Shown one piece after another: positions 46,301 to 56,671 of a DNA stretch of 64,000 nt (positions within the stretch are counted from its first letter, which is position 1; every line of letters begins with the position of its first letter). The translations under genes and the position numbers were made by a program. The DNA lies in NCBI RefSeq assembly GCF_026151205.1, contig NC_087078.1, forward strand, positions 18,493,118-18,557,117. The letters run 5' to 3'. Below the pieces are notes generated by a model. That model did no database searches. It worked only from the letters and a program-made list of their open reading frames with translations, and was not told the origin of the DNA. The stretch is from Bolinopsis microptera (taxonomy: Eukaryota > Ctenophora > Tentaculata > Lobata > Bolinopsidae).

Positions 46301-46807
46301 GAAGTCCCCAACTAGAAGTATCGCTTTGGTCTTAAGTGACGCAATGAATTCAAGAGTATGCCCCATTGTGTCTACATCCGAGCCCAAGGCGAGCTTTTTT
46401 ATTTTGTAAGATGAGTTGGGAGGAGAGTCATACACATTTATAAGCATTAGGTCCTTGCTGAGCCCAGTAGCTGTAGTTGAGATATTTACAGCCAAGATGT
46501 CTTGTGATTCACACATAATAGGCCTCACAAATTCACTAATAGATCTGTGAACACCGATACAGAGACCGCCTGATCGTGAGTCAGACCTTAGTTTGTTAAA
46601 ACATTTATACTGGGGAAGCTCGACATTCCCTTTTGTTTCTTGGAGGCAGAAAATTAAACCGCTGGTTAGAGTTCTGGTGAATTCATTTTGATCCGTTTTC
46701 TTCCCAAGGGTTTGGTGATTAATGTCGTGAATATTCCAGGAGAGGATCGACAAATCACAGTTTTTGTATTCTACCTCACTATGCCTTTTCTTGTGATCGT
46801 TATTCAT
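43313..46807 (-). CDS. LINE ORF2: endonuclease and reverse transcriptase
   Basis: 1,164 codons without a stop. Residues about 15-290 are an apurinic-type endonuclease (LSWNIHDIN, FCLQETKG, LLVGDFNARTG, SIVDYMALS, LSDHRPLLC) with the catalytic SDH intact. Reverse transcriptase spans about 510-800: LQNGKAAGIDLI, YRAIAVGSNLGKLFS, QRGFCKGAQTSDHIF, CFVDFQKAFDTVSR, GTEQGHPLSPELF, LLWADDLVLLA and GLIVNIKKTAVIIF. A C-terminal Cys-His cluster (CHFCCSS...EDEVHLLKECPVY) follows. The start ATG overlaps the end of ORF1 by eight bases. The ADD motif sits in LLWADDLV, unlike FADDTN of the 14.8-kb LINE, so the two belong to different clades. A fragment of a related element is at 57.6-58.2 kb. Confidence 0.95.
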   Translation of the reverse strand: MNNDHKKRHSEVEYKNCDLSILSWNIHDINHQTLGKKTDQNEFTRTLTSGLIFCLQETKGNVELPQYKCFNKLRSDSRSGGLCIGVHRSISEFVRPIMCESQDILAVNISTTATGLSKDLMLINVYDSPPNSSYKIKKLALGSDVDTMGHTLEFIASLKTKAILLVGDFNARTGNLNADEAVQPCNEEFTTGQIESYPSYHKQRASRDPVINDRGKKFLDLIQSCNMSILNGSTLGDIFGESTSHQYNGTSIVDYMALSNDTRHVIKHFKVLELSDLSDHRPLLCSLKSTQKIIDSESALNLYDDVQEKVQWNGEQSAKEYKARLLKLSTLKTISDLVDEVCHSEEDVHSLNLRLTRLLVDINKDVEGPRKNHITKKRKPRIQAKNRWFDAKCIILKREVNKLARKYGKQPRNDVIRIEYYAKKKEYKRLIKHKKYLFYKEINEDILQDGHISWKDFNKLKDANKEESVLDLFDIENFYKFFKDLYKTKTVPNELVKLNDESEIIIDTEILNRDIDQEEMKKGIKCLQNGKAAGIDLILNEFLKTSTDEVVKLIQKLFNECLKFGVYPWNTTIVTPLHKKGCPHDPDNYRAIAVGSNLGKLFSNILLSRLLEFRAVHCPESQNQRGFCKGAQTSDHIFTLNTCIEKYVKVQRKRIYSCFVDFQKAFDTVSREALLYKLNKLGMQGRFFDCLQYMYRNSKARLKMVKKLSACFDVNTGTEQGHPLSPELFKCYIYELSLQINTLTGVESPQLNNQQITHLLWADDLVLLALNKVSLQLMIDQLHIFCTNWGLIVNIKKTAVIIFNPSGRQLLESKTFTYGRSIVIPSVKSYCYLGTHFTICGSMKLNQEQLRIKGLRAYFSLKKTVDLSSISKEAVLKLFDALILPVVSYGSQVWLPYTNILSNICQKKTQSDKDTLSQLANDSIERMHLSLLKWTTGVNKRTSNIPIWGDTGRYPLGIQLSKLFLDFHNRLVLLDRKNSPQIVRHAFVEQRNLELTWFRTSRALTDAFDPGAIKRTIVSKNVPMPNSQLVRSRMRNWFQEKWEKARLENKKLTFYNEVKSSFGLEPYLSLPNHKKTRCTTWLRTSSHKLNIETGRYGWKNSSIFYRACHFCCSSDRITIDLLNELPFSDIIKEDEVHLLKECPVYKEIRQRNSTDLHNIKHTHK

Positions 46808-47549
46808 GTAGTGAATCGTTCCGTAGGGTTCTGTTGTTTGTTTGTTTTGATGGTGTTTGGATTCCTACCGAGCGCTGCAGACTGTCTCTGAGACGTAGCC
46901 AAAGCCTAGATTGTCCACGTTCACTAAGTTGGATACTTGCTTTTCCATTGTCATTGATTTTTCTTTCTATGTATCCTCCTAGAGAGTCGTTGTTGGTTGT
47001 AAATAGGCGATCCTTGTACTTGTGGGAGGTTCTTTCGCAGGATATAAATTCCCTTAAGGTGTTGTTGATCTGCCGTAGTCTACTATTGGTTTCAGGGTAT
47101 CCTGGTACTGGTATCATAAGCGAAACACATAGTTTGGTTGAGGTATTCTCTAGAACATTGTAAATAATCTTTTTAAAGTTATTTGTTATGGTGTTGCCTT
47201 CTGTATTACACAGCACGTCACCGAAACCAACGTGAATAACTACAGTTTCTGGTTTGACTGCCTTGATCCGTGAAATCAGATTTCCGTTCTTGATGGTAGA
47301 TTCAGCAGATTTTTCTTTTAGACGGCTGATGTCAAAGACTCGTGAGAATTTGTCTTGCTCGAATTTGTCAAAGTAAGCATCATGCACAATGAGACATTTG
47401 TGTGTATTGAATTTTTTGCTTTGACTACTCTTTGGTCCTGTAAACGGAAGATTAGCTTTGCAGTTGGTTAGGATGTTTGTTTTCCTCAGCTGGTACTTTG
47501 TCTTAGGATTGGGAAGTAGATGTTTTCTCGAATCAGAGCTTGTTGACAT
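46800..47549 (-). CDS. LINE ORF1: degenerate SGNH-hydrolase-like protein
   Basis: 249 codons ending inside the ORF2 start. After a basic N-terminal region, residues about 49-225 have the order of an SGNH/GDSL fold: LIVHDAYFDKF (block I, where the catalytic Ser after Asp reads Ala), PETVVIHVGFGDVL (block III, Asn-Asp changed to Gly-Asp), LCVSLMIPVPGYP and LRQINNTLREF. A late LSERGQSRLWLRL lies where the D-x-x-H block normally lies. All three catalytic positions therefore look lost, pointing to a binding rather than esterase role. No zinc finger or coiled coil is obvious. Confidence 0.7.
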   Translation of the reverse strand: MSTSSDSRKHLLPNPKTKYQLRKTNILTNCKANLPFTGPKSSQSKKFNTHKCLIVHDAYFDKFEQDKFSRVFDISRLKEKSAESTIKNGNLISRIKAVKPETVVIHVGFGDVLCNTEGNTITNNFKKIIYNVLENTSTKLCVSLMIPVPGYPETNSRLRQINNTLREFISCERTSHKYKDRLFTTNNDSLGGYIERKINDNGKASIQLSERGQSRLWLRLRDSLQRSVGIQTPSKQTNNRTLRNDSLHE

Positions 47550-47647
47550 ACTCCAATCTGTCGAATCATCAGGTGGGGCGTCATTCTTTTCGTTTTCCTT
47601 AGTATTTGTGCTGTTCAGGATTATTTTCTCTGATGTGTTGGTAGTTA

Positions 47648-47842
47648 TATGTCATTCATCATGGGGGAGTGATTCGGAATCAGCGTCCAAATTGCATTGG
47701 ATAATACTGTCACTACTAAATCTTTTCAGATTTACAAAAATGTTGGCTATCGATTTAGCGGGAGCCGTTCTTGCATGTTTTGTAATTGTAAGCGATATTA
47801 ACAAATACAGTGACAAGTGACAAGTGATAAAGTTTATAAATC
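47648..47842 (+). repeat. Left arm of inverted duplication (inner part)
   Basis: Nearly identical to the reverse complement of 54,217-54,402 (shared ATGTTGGCTATCGATTTAGC, GGAGTGATTCGGAATCAGCG). The motif GACGCTGATTCNGAATCAC here also occurs at 42,162-42,185 and 54,998-55,020, so the arm has internal repetition. Confidence 0.85.
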
Positions 47843-48334
47843 GTCAGAAAACAATCGGTTAAAATTGTAATAGCTATTAGCAGCTATAACATTGTGCATC
47901 AAGTATCAGAATATTCATTAAAATTTGCTTCAGAAGTTAAAAGTTGTAGCAGCATATCATATTCATACACGATTCCTTGCCAACCAAACCTCGAGAAATT
48001 AAATTATAAATCTAAACCTAGAGTAAACAGTACTCTGTAAATTAAAAACAATTTATTCTAAATCTAAAATAAGATTGTACTCCGTAAATTAAAAATACAT
48101 CCAAAATGGAATAAATGTAAATAAATGTGAAATAGAACAGCTGAATTTCTTGCAGTATCTCAGTTTCTGGCTTCTATTCTAATTTCCTTAATCGGTAGAC
48201 TGGCAGTGCAGCTACATGTGTACTGCTACTTGAATCGCATTAAAAGCGAACCTCATAGTTCGTTATTCAGTTTGTTCGGTTTTTTTGCGGCATATAAACC
48301 AAAACAGCACTTAAATGGCAGTTTGTATAACCGT
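47843..48334. other. No gene; 3' flank of the secreted-protein gene
   Basis: Start of the unique centre of the inverted duplication. AT-rich; probably includes the 3' UTR of the gene whose stop is at 48,335. Confidence 0.5.
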
Positions 48335-49779
48335 TTAATTCTCAGTGATTCTCCACAAAGAATCATTCATGGCGTCTTCCCTATCGGTAACATCGGCCCA
48401 AATCTGAGTTGACTTCTTTGGATTACGATTGATCGCCACCATGTACTTGCCCACGTGTCTGCCAGCAGCCTTCTTCAGTTGGTAAAGAGTTTCGCCGTCC
48501 TCTCTGACTGCCTCGATGTTCCAGCATTCGTCCTCATCACGGTTGTAGGGGGTTTTGTGAATCAAGACTCGGCCATCTCCTTCTGATGTTATTGAACCGT
48601 GCACTACCAACAAACGTCCCTCGTTTCTGCCTGTAAGAATTCATTATTATTATAAAAGTAAAACAGGTTCTTACCGACAAAAATGATTATTGAAAATACC
48701 TTAATGCGGTAAACTGTACCCTTGAAAAAGATTTTCCCAACATCTGTTGCATGCAGCTATATCTCTAATTTCGTTCAATTCATGCAAGTTGTCCATTTGC
48801 AAATTTCTACTACTTAAATCACTTCTTAAAACCGATAACAAGTTCATGCCTGTAAGGATAATGTTTTGAATTTTTGGTATAACATTTGTATTTGGAGATA
48901 CTAAATCACTCACGGTTGAAACTCAGACAATTAAATTAATTACAAATTTATTACATTTATAATTGAGGATGTAAATTGTAAAAATGTCACATCGTAGTTT
49001 GAGAGTGAGATCTCTGATTAATCACGCTGTGATTACACAATACACACAGATCTGTGATTAGTCTACACATGCTCGTTTGATATTCATATTGTTTTTTCAA
49101 TTTCATCGACATTATTGAAAGATTTAGAGTAAGTATAACTTATCTTACCAGAGATGCTCTCGATCTTGTAACAAATATTCTTCTTGTACATCGTCTTCAG
49201 GATCTTCCAGGACTCTCCCTCGTCACCGCCCTCAGAATTGTGAGTGTGTACGTATTCAGAATTCTTGTTCCTTTTTTCCGAATCAGCGGTCAGATACCAC
49301 CCACTTGCGGGTCCATCCACTTTTTGTATGGTGTATGTAGAATCTTCAGACGGGATGAATTCTGAGGATTCTGAGGAGTGCGAATTGTTTATGATTGGTA
49401 TGCTAATCATATGATAAATCGGAAGGGAATATGAAACAGACAGTTTTTCTGCAGCTATCAATACTGTTTATAAATAACACCGAATAACGGCTTTACTCAG
49501 TTAAAGTGAATAGAACAGTTATAATGTATAATTAATAATTGATACTTTTCAAGAGTTTTGATCCTTGTGCTACGTGTTCCAAACGTGCACTAGGGGGGAT
49601 TTCAAACATCTACTAACTGAAAGTGAACAATATTATGAAAATCAAAGAATTTATTCATTTACCAGGATGACAGTCATCTTGTGACATTGATCCAGCTTCA
49701 GACGTATGTCCTTCTGGACATTCCTGACATTCTGGGGCCCATCTCTCATCTGACTTATACTCTCCCGCTTCACAAGGCA
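48335..49779 (-). CDS. Probable secreted protein, ephrin-receptor-like Cys module plus repeats (3' exons)
   Basis: Three exons can be joined, all in phase 1: 49,663-49,779, 49,149-49,361 (or 49,370) and 48,335-48,630. The first encodes a Cys-rich module (CEAGEYKSDERWAPECQECP, EGHTSEAGSMSQDDCHPG) like the GCC2/GCC3 or ephrin-receptor-type repeat. The other two encode a related pair of units: GWYLTADSE...SEYVHTHNSE...ESWKI and GRVLIHKTP...ECWNIEAV...GKYMVAI...SLWRITEN. The spacing (Y-x-I, GKY/GWYL, a polar loop, W-x-I) hints at a beta-trefoil or ricin-B-like fold, but I am not sure. Phase-1 symmetrical exons are typical of extracellular module proteins. The 5' exons and signal peptide were not found. 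The gene is inside the inverted duplication. Confidence 0.7.
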
Positions 49780-50409
49780 CTGTAGGATAGAATTCAATGA
49801 ATAAAGGGTATGTCACGATGTCTCCGTCTCGTTTCTCATCCTTGATGTGGCTGATAAGTGCTACTTTTTGTGGTGTAAGTTAAAATTAACCCCCACCTCC
49901 CCTCATCTCAAAGATATTTAATCACCCAACATTCTACAATGACGTGTCATTCTTATCTGACAGAACGTTGTAGCAACATCGGGATATTTGTTTAAAAGTT
50001 CAACTTGCCATCGGGCAGAAAGGAAGCGGGCGCTCGCCTCACTTCGAAGAAATTTAGACGAGTAACATCCGTCAATCATACGTTGTATACCCGGCCGCGC
50101 ACGAGTTGCGCGGCTCCCCCTGTATCGTCGAAAGGTCTACAGTGAAGCGACAGTGGGGGTCACCAAGTGATACAAAATTAGTTAACAACATGCGTCCCGA
50201 ATAAACTGCGACCATAGCACATTTGACATTGGAGCCTAGCGCGCACTTCTGAAAGACCATTTAGCTTCGAGCGCTTACTAAAAATTATTTAGGTACACTT
50301 CGCTGTTGTTTACTGATTTCCCCAAATATTTAGTGTTTGTATGCAGTGTTTAGCTGCACTGATGAACTAAGGAACAAAATGGCTCTACCACCAAGAAGGA
50401 GGAGTTGGG
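49780..50409. other. Upstream flank with dispersed repeat at 49,990-50,181
   Basis: 49,990-50,070 resembles 55,790-55,860 (GACGAGTAACATCCGTCAA shared), and 50,072-50,181 is the forward copy of the GC-rich repeat at 42,306-42,424. No exon of the downstream gene could be recognised. Confidence 0.5.
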
Positions 50410-51300
50410 TATACAGTTACGAATGGAAATGGCAGACCGAGAGTACAATTTCTCATGTAGAGCCACAAAACCCCTTAAAGAAGCTATTCTCAAGCAGATA
50501 GACAACAACCAGAGGACTGGCGCCACAGTAAAGAGTGAAAACCTGAGATAACGAATTGAACGAAATCTCTTTTTATCGACAAAAACAAGCAAAATACGCC
50601 AAGGAGCCGAGTCGACCACCACTGGCAAAGTTGATGTTTCCACCTAGCGGCTGGAGAAAGGGGCAAGTGCTTGTTAACAGCACTACCTTTAAAAGAGTAT
50701 GGATTATCTTGATGAATAAACAACAGTTCTCAGATGCAATAGCTCTCAGCTACATACCTGGAACTTAAAAGGATGCCCAAAACATGTACGTGTGGAGCAG
50801 AAATACTCAGCAAACCATGCGCACATCTGCAAAATTAGGTGCGGAATATGTGTCACTCGCGCCACAACTCGGCGAAGACAACCTTTTTGCAGAACTACTG
50901 AGAACTGGTGAAATGCAAGGATGAGCAGAACGGACCCAGAATTTCTTCTTTCCAGTTGAGGGGTCTAGATTATCCAAGGGGAACAGTCCTAGGAGACCTA
51001 CCCCAGGCTGGACATTCTGCAAAGACGATTTAGGAATGCTTCAGAGAGGGCATTTTTGATGAAGGGTATTCATGCCCAGCCCCCCTCCAACGCCAGCAAA
51101 CCGATACCAGCAATGTACCTGTCCCCTGTAAATGAGAAAAAGCGATGGTTACAATGCCAGGGTTTCTTGAAGTGGAGTAAGGAAGCTTCACACCTTTAGT
51201 GATTACTCGACTTCTGTGAATGGGTGGTGAAGCTGATAGACTGGTCAAGAAGCTGGCCATAAGTGGAGTACAACACTGGCCAAGATACTCAGCACGCCCG
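50410..51300 (+). pseudogene. Decayed RLE-type LINE remnant
   Basis: Translations in changing plus-strand frames give blocks matching the element at 21.8-22.6 kb in the same order: RATKPLKEAILKQ, then NKQQFSDAIALSY (there KIEFRDALYLRY), KTCTCGAEILSKPCAHICK (there CACGERDNVNHTLICKK) and NEKKRWLQ...SKEASH (there MKKYNNRIIQVEKGTF). Several stops and frameshifts separate them, so it is an old copy. Confidence 0.6.
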
Positions 51301-54216
51301 TAGGATACATAAGATGCGCCTTCGCTTAGAAATCCTCAGAACACAGTGATTTTATCTCACCGTGGAGACAGGGAGTGGCTGAAAAAACAGGGGTTGATAT
51401 AAACTGTCTAGATCTTAACTTGGAGCCAACAAGGCCAAGGGTATTTTTAATTGTAAGGGAATTTTTTGAATTCTTAAAGGGTTGAATTTTATATAGGTCA
51501 TTGCATATTATGTGTATATTGTTTTGAATAATTTTAGCTATTATCCCCAAATATTCTCACCGATTGCCTATTAATAACGCTTAAACTACAAACAAGAGCA
51601 ACATCTGCTATAAATAGTATTTTTTGCTGTCAATACTTATCTAACAAATTGCGGGCCACGTATAATTGTATATGTATGCATAAATGTAAAGCCTCTAGCA
51701 GAAACGTTTCATACTGATGTTTTTAGTTTCTCATTAAGTATAGTTTAAAAATTCATCGAGGTGTTTGGTATTACACGTCCAAATTGAGGTGTTGTGGGAT
51801 AACAGGCATAAAACTTTAAAGCTAAAGGATTCGATAACGCTGTTTTATGGAATGTGAAGTAGAAGTTTCAACAACACTTAGTCAGGAAATGGACTTAAAG
51901 AAAGCATTCTGAAACAATTAGAACTTACCAAATATAAACATAAACTGACGTCAATAAATTAAAAAGAATCATTTACCAGGTGAGGTCTGGTTGGGTAGTT
52001 GAAAAAGTTAAGGAGAGAGGGTATTACGACAACAGACAAGTTTCGATCGCTCTCTACATGTACCTCGACGGCATAGAAGTCCTCGATGCATAGAAGTCCT
52101 ATCGCACACCTCTGGATTGAATGAAACAAGCGTTTCTTGCACCCCTATTCTAGGAGGATTTGATTGATGATGTTATAAGATACTGACTAACTGAGGCATG
52201 AGGCTTGTTTGAAGTCTGATGGTGAAGACATTTCTGAATTAGAGGGTTTCCTGAGTTAGGGATTCAGTGTTAAAGATGTGTTCAACGACGACTTGAGAAT
52301 GTTTACAAGAGAAACGCGCTGGGTTGAAATAGAAACAGAACCTGAATAAATAGGATTATTACAACCAATAATATAAACTCAAATATTATAATCAAGTTCC
52401 CAATTAATCCCAAATTTTTAAATATATAATGTAATAATCATTGTAAATATATAGTTTAAAGGAACCGGTGATACTCTACAAATAACATAAATCTTTCTTT
52501 CTACAACTAATCTCTTTCTACAAACTCAACCGTCTCAGTGCTACGAATATATAATGATTAGTATTCCCTGGCTAAGTCTAACATTCCCCCCTATTTAAAA
52601 AACTTTTGAAAATAGCTCGAAGCTCTTTAAAAACACGTTAAAAACATCTTGACACGTATCACCTAAATTCTAGCAAATTGCTTAAAAGAAACGCGCTGCG
52701 CGGTAAAAATATTTCAACTTTTCACAATCCAATATTAGAAAATTGCTAGTCGTTATTACTTCAACAAAGAAAATGTCCCAATCTCTTCAGACAGAAAATT
52801 TTGACTGCCATAACATGTCGCAAACGTTGATTAACAATAAAACAACTGTAAATCACTGTAAATAACCAATCCTTTTATCACCGTCATTCATATCGTTAAA
52901 CTAATATAATCTGTCACAACTCCATGTCACAGTCTCAGTGGTAAACAACATCTATAAGGCGAGACATTACTACAGTCACATAAACCCCACACTAGAACCA
53001 GAAACGGTGAAACTACTTGTACTGACAATTACTAAACAATCTAATTCAATGAATGTCATGGTGAAATGTTATGGTAAAATGGAGTGATTTTGCCAACATT
53101 ATTTCTAATCGAAATTACAATACGGTAAGTAAACTATACTCGTAAGATGAGAAATGAAGTAAGTAAGCTACACAAAACGTGTAAATCACGTAATAAAATC
53201 ATATTCAATACGTGTAATCACCAAACTATACGTTTATTCAAAACGTGATAGTCAGGGAAAAAAGTAACTAACACTAAAAAACGCGAAAAAAATAATAAAT
53301 TATTCCAAACAAACAAAGTTAATCTCTCTCCCAGAAACTCTCCTCTCTCGGATCACAGTGCACAACTGCTCGCAGTTTGCATCTATCTTGTTAAACAATC
53401 TGGCCAACAAGATTCAGGTAAGGTATCCATGTGAATACTTCATGTCTTGTTGGAAGTGCTTGTTGAAGTTCTGCCTAGTGTCGAGTCCTCAGTCTCTTTT
53501 CTTCACACTGCATCGATGTATGAACGTGATCATGTAACTGTTTTAGAATCACGAAACCTTTGATTGGTATGTACTGCACTCCTTCGGATCACCTACAGTA
53601 ACTCTGACAGTATTTGTCGGCATAGATTTGCAGCTCCCATGGCATCTATGCAAGCTAGAGTTGACGGCTCCACACGCCGAGTGCACGACACTTGTATCTT
53701 CCTAGAAACTCCAGTCGAATTAAGTTAGCCGTTTTTTTTTCCGTTAGTTAGAACAACAAGTAACCTCTCCCACTCTGTGTCTGTCTTCCGTTACTCTGTG
53801 AACGGACTTCCCAACCAAGCATCAGTGTAGACTGTGATTCGAAATGTTGTCTCTCTGCAGAGCCAAGCCTTTGCGAAACACAGTGATTTTATTGGTCCCC
53901 GCGATTTTCCTGAGTAAACGTTGTTCATATCTGGACGGGTTGGCCACTAAGCCACAACATGCGCCCGAGTTGTTTCTGTACACTGTCTTTTCTTCTTCTG
54001 TCAGCTTCCGAACGCTGGGGGTTTCGTTCTGTTCCGGTTTGGGGTTTAACCTCCACATCACACCCCTTCCTGATATTCGGCAGGTGGTTTCAATACTCCT
54101 CACGAGTCCATTCAATCCGGATTCTTCACGTCTATCTCAAGTTATACTCATTCTTGTTACGGACCATCGATTTTTCCTGCACGACTTGTCACGAGTCCTT
54201 TTGTCCAGCTTCGGTT
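51301..54216. other. No gene recognised
   Basis: About 2.9 kb of mostly AT-rich sequence. 51,488-51,530 carries the dispersed TATAGGTCATTGCATATTAT motif. 53,820-54,200 is less AT-rich and open in several frames, but none shows a recognisable domain or convincing splice structure. Missing 5' exons of the secreted-protein gene could be here. Confidence 0.45.
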
Positions 54217-54459
54217 TATAAACTTTATCACTTGTCACTGTATTTGTTAATATCGCTTACAATTACAAAACATGCAAGAACGGCTCCCGCTAAATCGATA
54301 GCCAACATTTTTGTAAATCTGAAAGTACTACTACTAGTAGTGACAGTATTATCCAATGCAATTTGGACGCTGATTCCGAATCACTCCCCCATGATGAATG
54401 ACATATAGGGTCAACTGCATGCAAAGCCGTACAAGGCTGTGGTTATTTTGAGCACGTTT

Positions 54460-54830
54460 AATGGCTGCAGGTAGCGCAGTTGGTTAGAACGCCATCTTTG
54501 CAAATCGTGAGGTTGTGAGTTCGAAACCCACTGTCTCATGGTCGTGGGGTGAGCGTCGTTGACTCAGGATCCTTAATATAAGGATCCTGAGTGGTCTATG
54601 CAGCTCCCCGGTCTAATCAGCCAAATACTCAAGAAATCGGGTGTGAGGGTTAAATGAGGAGCTGCACATTGCAGCAAAGTCTCGGGCGAAGAAAGTATGG
54701 TACACACTACACAATACTTTAACCGTCACCGGCCAAATAAATCCTTCGGCTTCCTGTAATTGGCTGGTTGCACTTGTGTAACAATGTGGCTGTTGGAATA
54801 CTGAATACACCGATGTAAAATAAGTATCTT
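54460..54830 (+). mobile_element. tRNA-derived SINE, right-arm copy
   Basis: Head GGCTGCAGGTAGCGCAGTTG with A-box and B-box (GAGTTCGAAACCC), then a body with a GGATCCTTAATATAAGGATCC palindrome at 54,568-54,588 and CCGGCCAAATAAATCC. Partner of 42,650-43,017. Confidence 0.7.
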
Positions 54831-55575
54831 CATGATAAAAAACGGGTGATACTCTTAAAATATTTGTTCCAAATATTATACTATTAGTATTACTGTACAA
54901 GGTACCGTCGAGACTAGTTTAACTCGGCGAGGCGTCATGGAAGGTTAAAAATCTACAATATATACAAAAGAATGAAAATGGCATGGCCCATGGGGGTGAT
55001 TCAGAATCAGCGTCCGAATATAAATCTGTTTTTTATATACACGTATACAGTATATCTTTTCAAATTTATTCCAATTCTGCATGAATCTCGTTACCAGTTA
55101 CACTCGTTGAAGCGGCAACGTTTTCCACACTCCAATTGACACATTGCGCCGAGGCCTTCGAAAAAAAGCGCGCGCTAATATATAACACTATAACAGCTAA
55201 TATATAACTGATAACAGCTAAGCTAAAATATTTACAATTTAAACGAATATACTGTATACAGTTGACGGCGTAGCAGGGTATTTTGGTTCAGGACTTTAAA
55301 GAATCGCAAAATTAGCCGTATTATTCCTCCAAACTTACGACTTAGATGGACTGACATTAGCCCTTAAAATACAGCTTACACTTTTTACCTTATGATTGGG
55401 TCGTTATTCTAAACAAAATTTGTCAAGAAGTGTGGCTTAATGTCACTTAGAGCTCAATTATAGCGACCATGGTCTTGGCGACTGGCTGCAACAGGTGCAT
55501 ATGATCTGTGACACGAGATATCCTTGTGTTTGGCTTGTACTGACTTTAATTGGGTATTTCGTCACAAGTCATGCG

Positions 55576-55657
55576 TTACCTGAGGACCCCAGGCTATTAT
55601 GTTCATTAACATAGAATAGAGATTAGGCGGAATGACAGGCTGAGCGCGGCCCAGTAA
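55576..55657 (+). mobile_element. Short dispersed repeat (MITE-like)
   Basis: Best-preserved copy of the family that starts TTACCTGAGGACCCCAGG and ends GCGGCCCAGTAA. Confidence 0.7.
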
Positions 55658-56458
55658 GTCATGCGAATCGATACTTATACATAAAACCAATACAAAGTTT
55701 AAAGACTTTCGGTTTCATTTTAAAAAGCATCCACTTTGACAAAGCATAACTCGCCATCAACCCTCACCCCCGTATCACTTGCCATGAGCCGTCGGCATTA
55801 CATTTCGAGAAGAAAGCGGCCCGCGCTACTTCGATGAAATTAAGACGAGTAACATCCGTCAACTTAACTTGCTCTTCTTAAACTCAGCTGGAGGCTTGAG
55901 AAGAGCGCCGCGCACAGGGATTGACATGCCAGGTAAAGCGTACTACAAATATAATTGGCGTGTCAGGTAGGTAAATATTTGTTGCAAATGTCCAACTTGG
56001 TGCGCGTCTTGGAAGATCATAAATTTAAAACTCGCATAGGGAATGGCCAATGGGGTGCAAAGTAAATGTTTGGTATTTATTTTAATTTAATCTTTCGTAC
56101 GACTGTACCAATTTAAGTAACATGATTTTACAGTAACTAACTGTAAGTCTTCTAATTAGATGTTATTTTCGTTTCATATTTAACTTTAGATTTAATTTCT
56201 TTATTCTCATATAATAATTCTTTAATAAGCATTCTACTTTTCTGGAAAATAATTTAAGTACAAGTGTTGGGTTTTCAAAATAAAAGTATGAAAGTATGCT
56301 TCTGTGTTTGCACAGAACCAGTCAGTTTAAATTCAATTTTATATCGAATTTTTTATACAGCATATAGGGTCATTGTTATATTGTGTGTATATTGTTTGAA
56401 TTTCTTTACCAAGTCAGTTGAAATTCTTATGCCATTCTCCAAAGTAATGTATTCTCTT

Positions 56459-56671
56459 TCAATACATTCTAACAGAAGAAAGCATCGAGCTTGCAGCATT
56501 GTTAGAAACAACGATTCGATGCAGCTTATTCCTCGAGTTTAGCAAGACTGGTTCGATCTCAGTCCGGCTGTAAAGTGGCACTGAGATTCGCTCGTGAACT
56601 CGTTTCCCAGACACGTTTAACAGGTCTTCAAATAGGTTTTCTGGGAAACCATATGAAGACAACATTGACAA
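56459..56671 (-). other. Second copy of the short conserved open frame
   Basis: Right-arm partner of 40,596-40,821, beginning SMLSSYGFPENLFEDLL and ending SSVRMY. Function not recognised. Confidence 0.4.

Larger units (their letters stand above)
43048..47645 (-). mobile_element. Full-length two-ORF LINE inserted in the left arm
   Basis: The 3' tail is the 7-bp unit AATTTCT repeated about 4.5 times (43,048-43,082, seen as AGAAATT on the plus strand). ORF2 spans 46,807-43,313 and ORF1 47,549-46,800. Boundaries follow from comparison of the arms: in the right arm the sequence flanking 43,040 and that flanking 47,648 lie only about 25 bp apart (54,403-54,430). The LINE therefore entered the left arm only. 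Both frames are open over their whole length, so the copy may be intact and young. Confidence 0.88.

Noticed and set aside
53822-54221. Overlapping open frames on both strands near 54 kb
   Set aside because: No domain, no splice sites consistent with the neighbouring gene; composition alone explains openness.
54460-54540. Functional tRNA gene
   Set aside because: A- and B-boxes are present, but the acceptor and anticodon stems do not pair, and the unit has a conserved SINE-like body and a second copy. The same holds for 58,793, 60,946 and 61,232.
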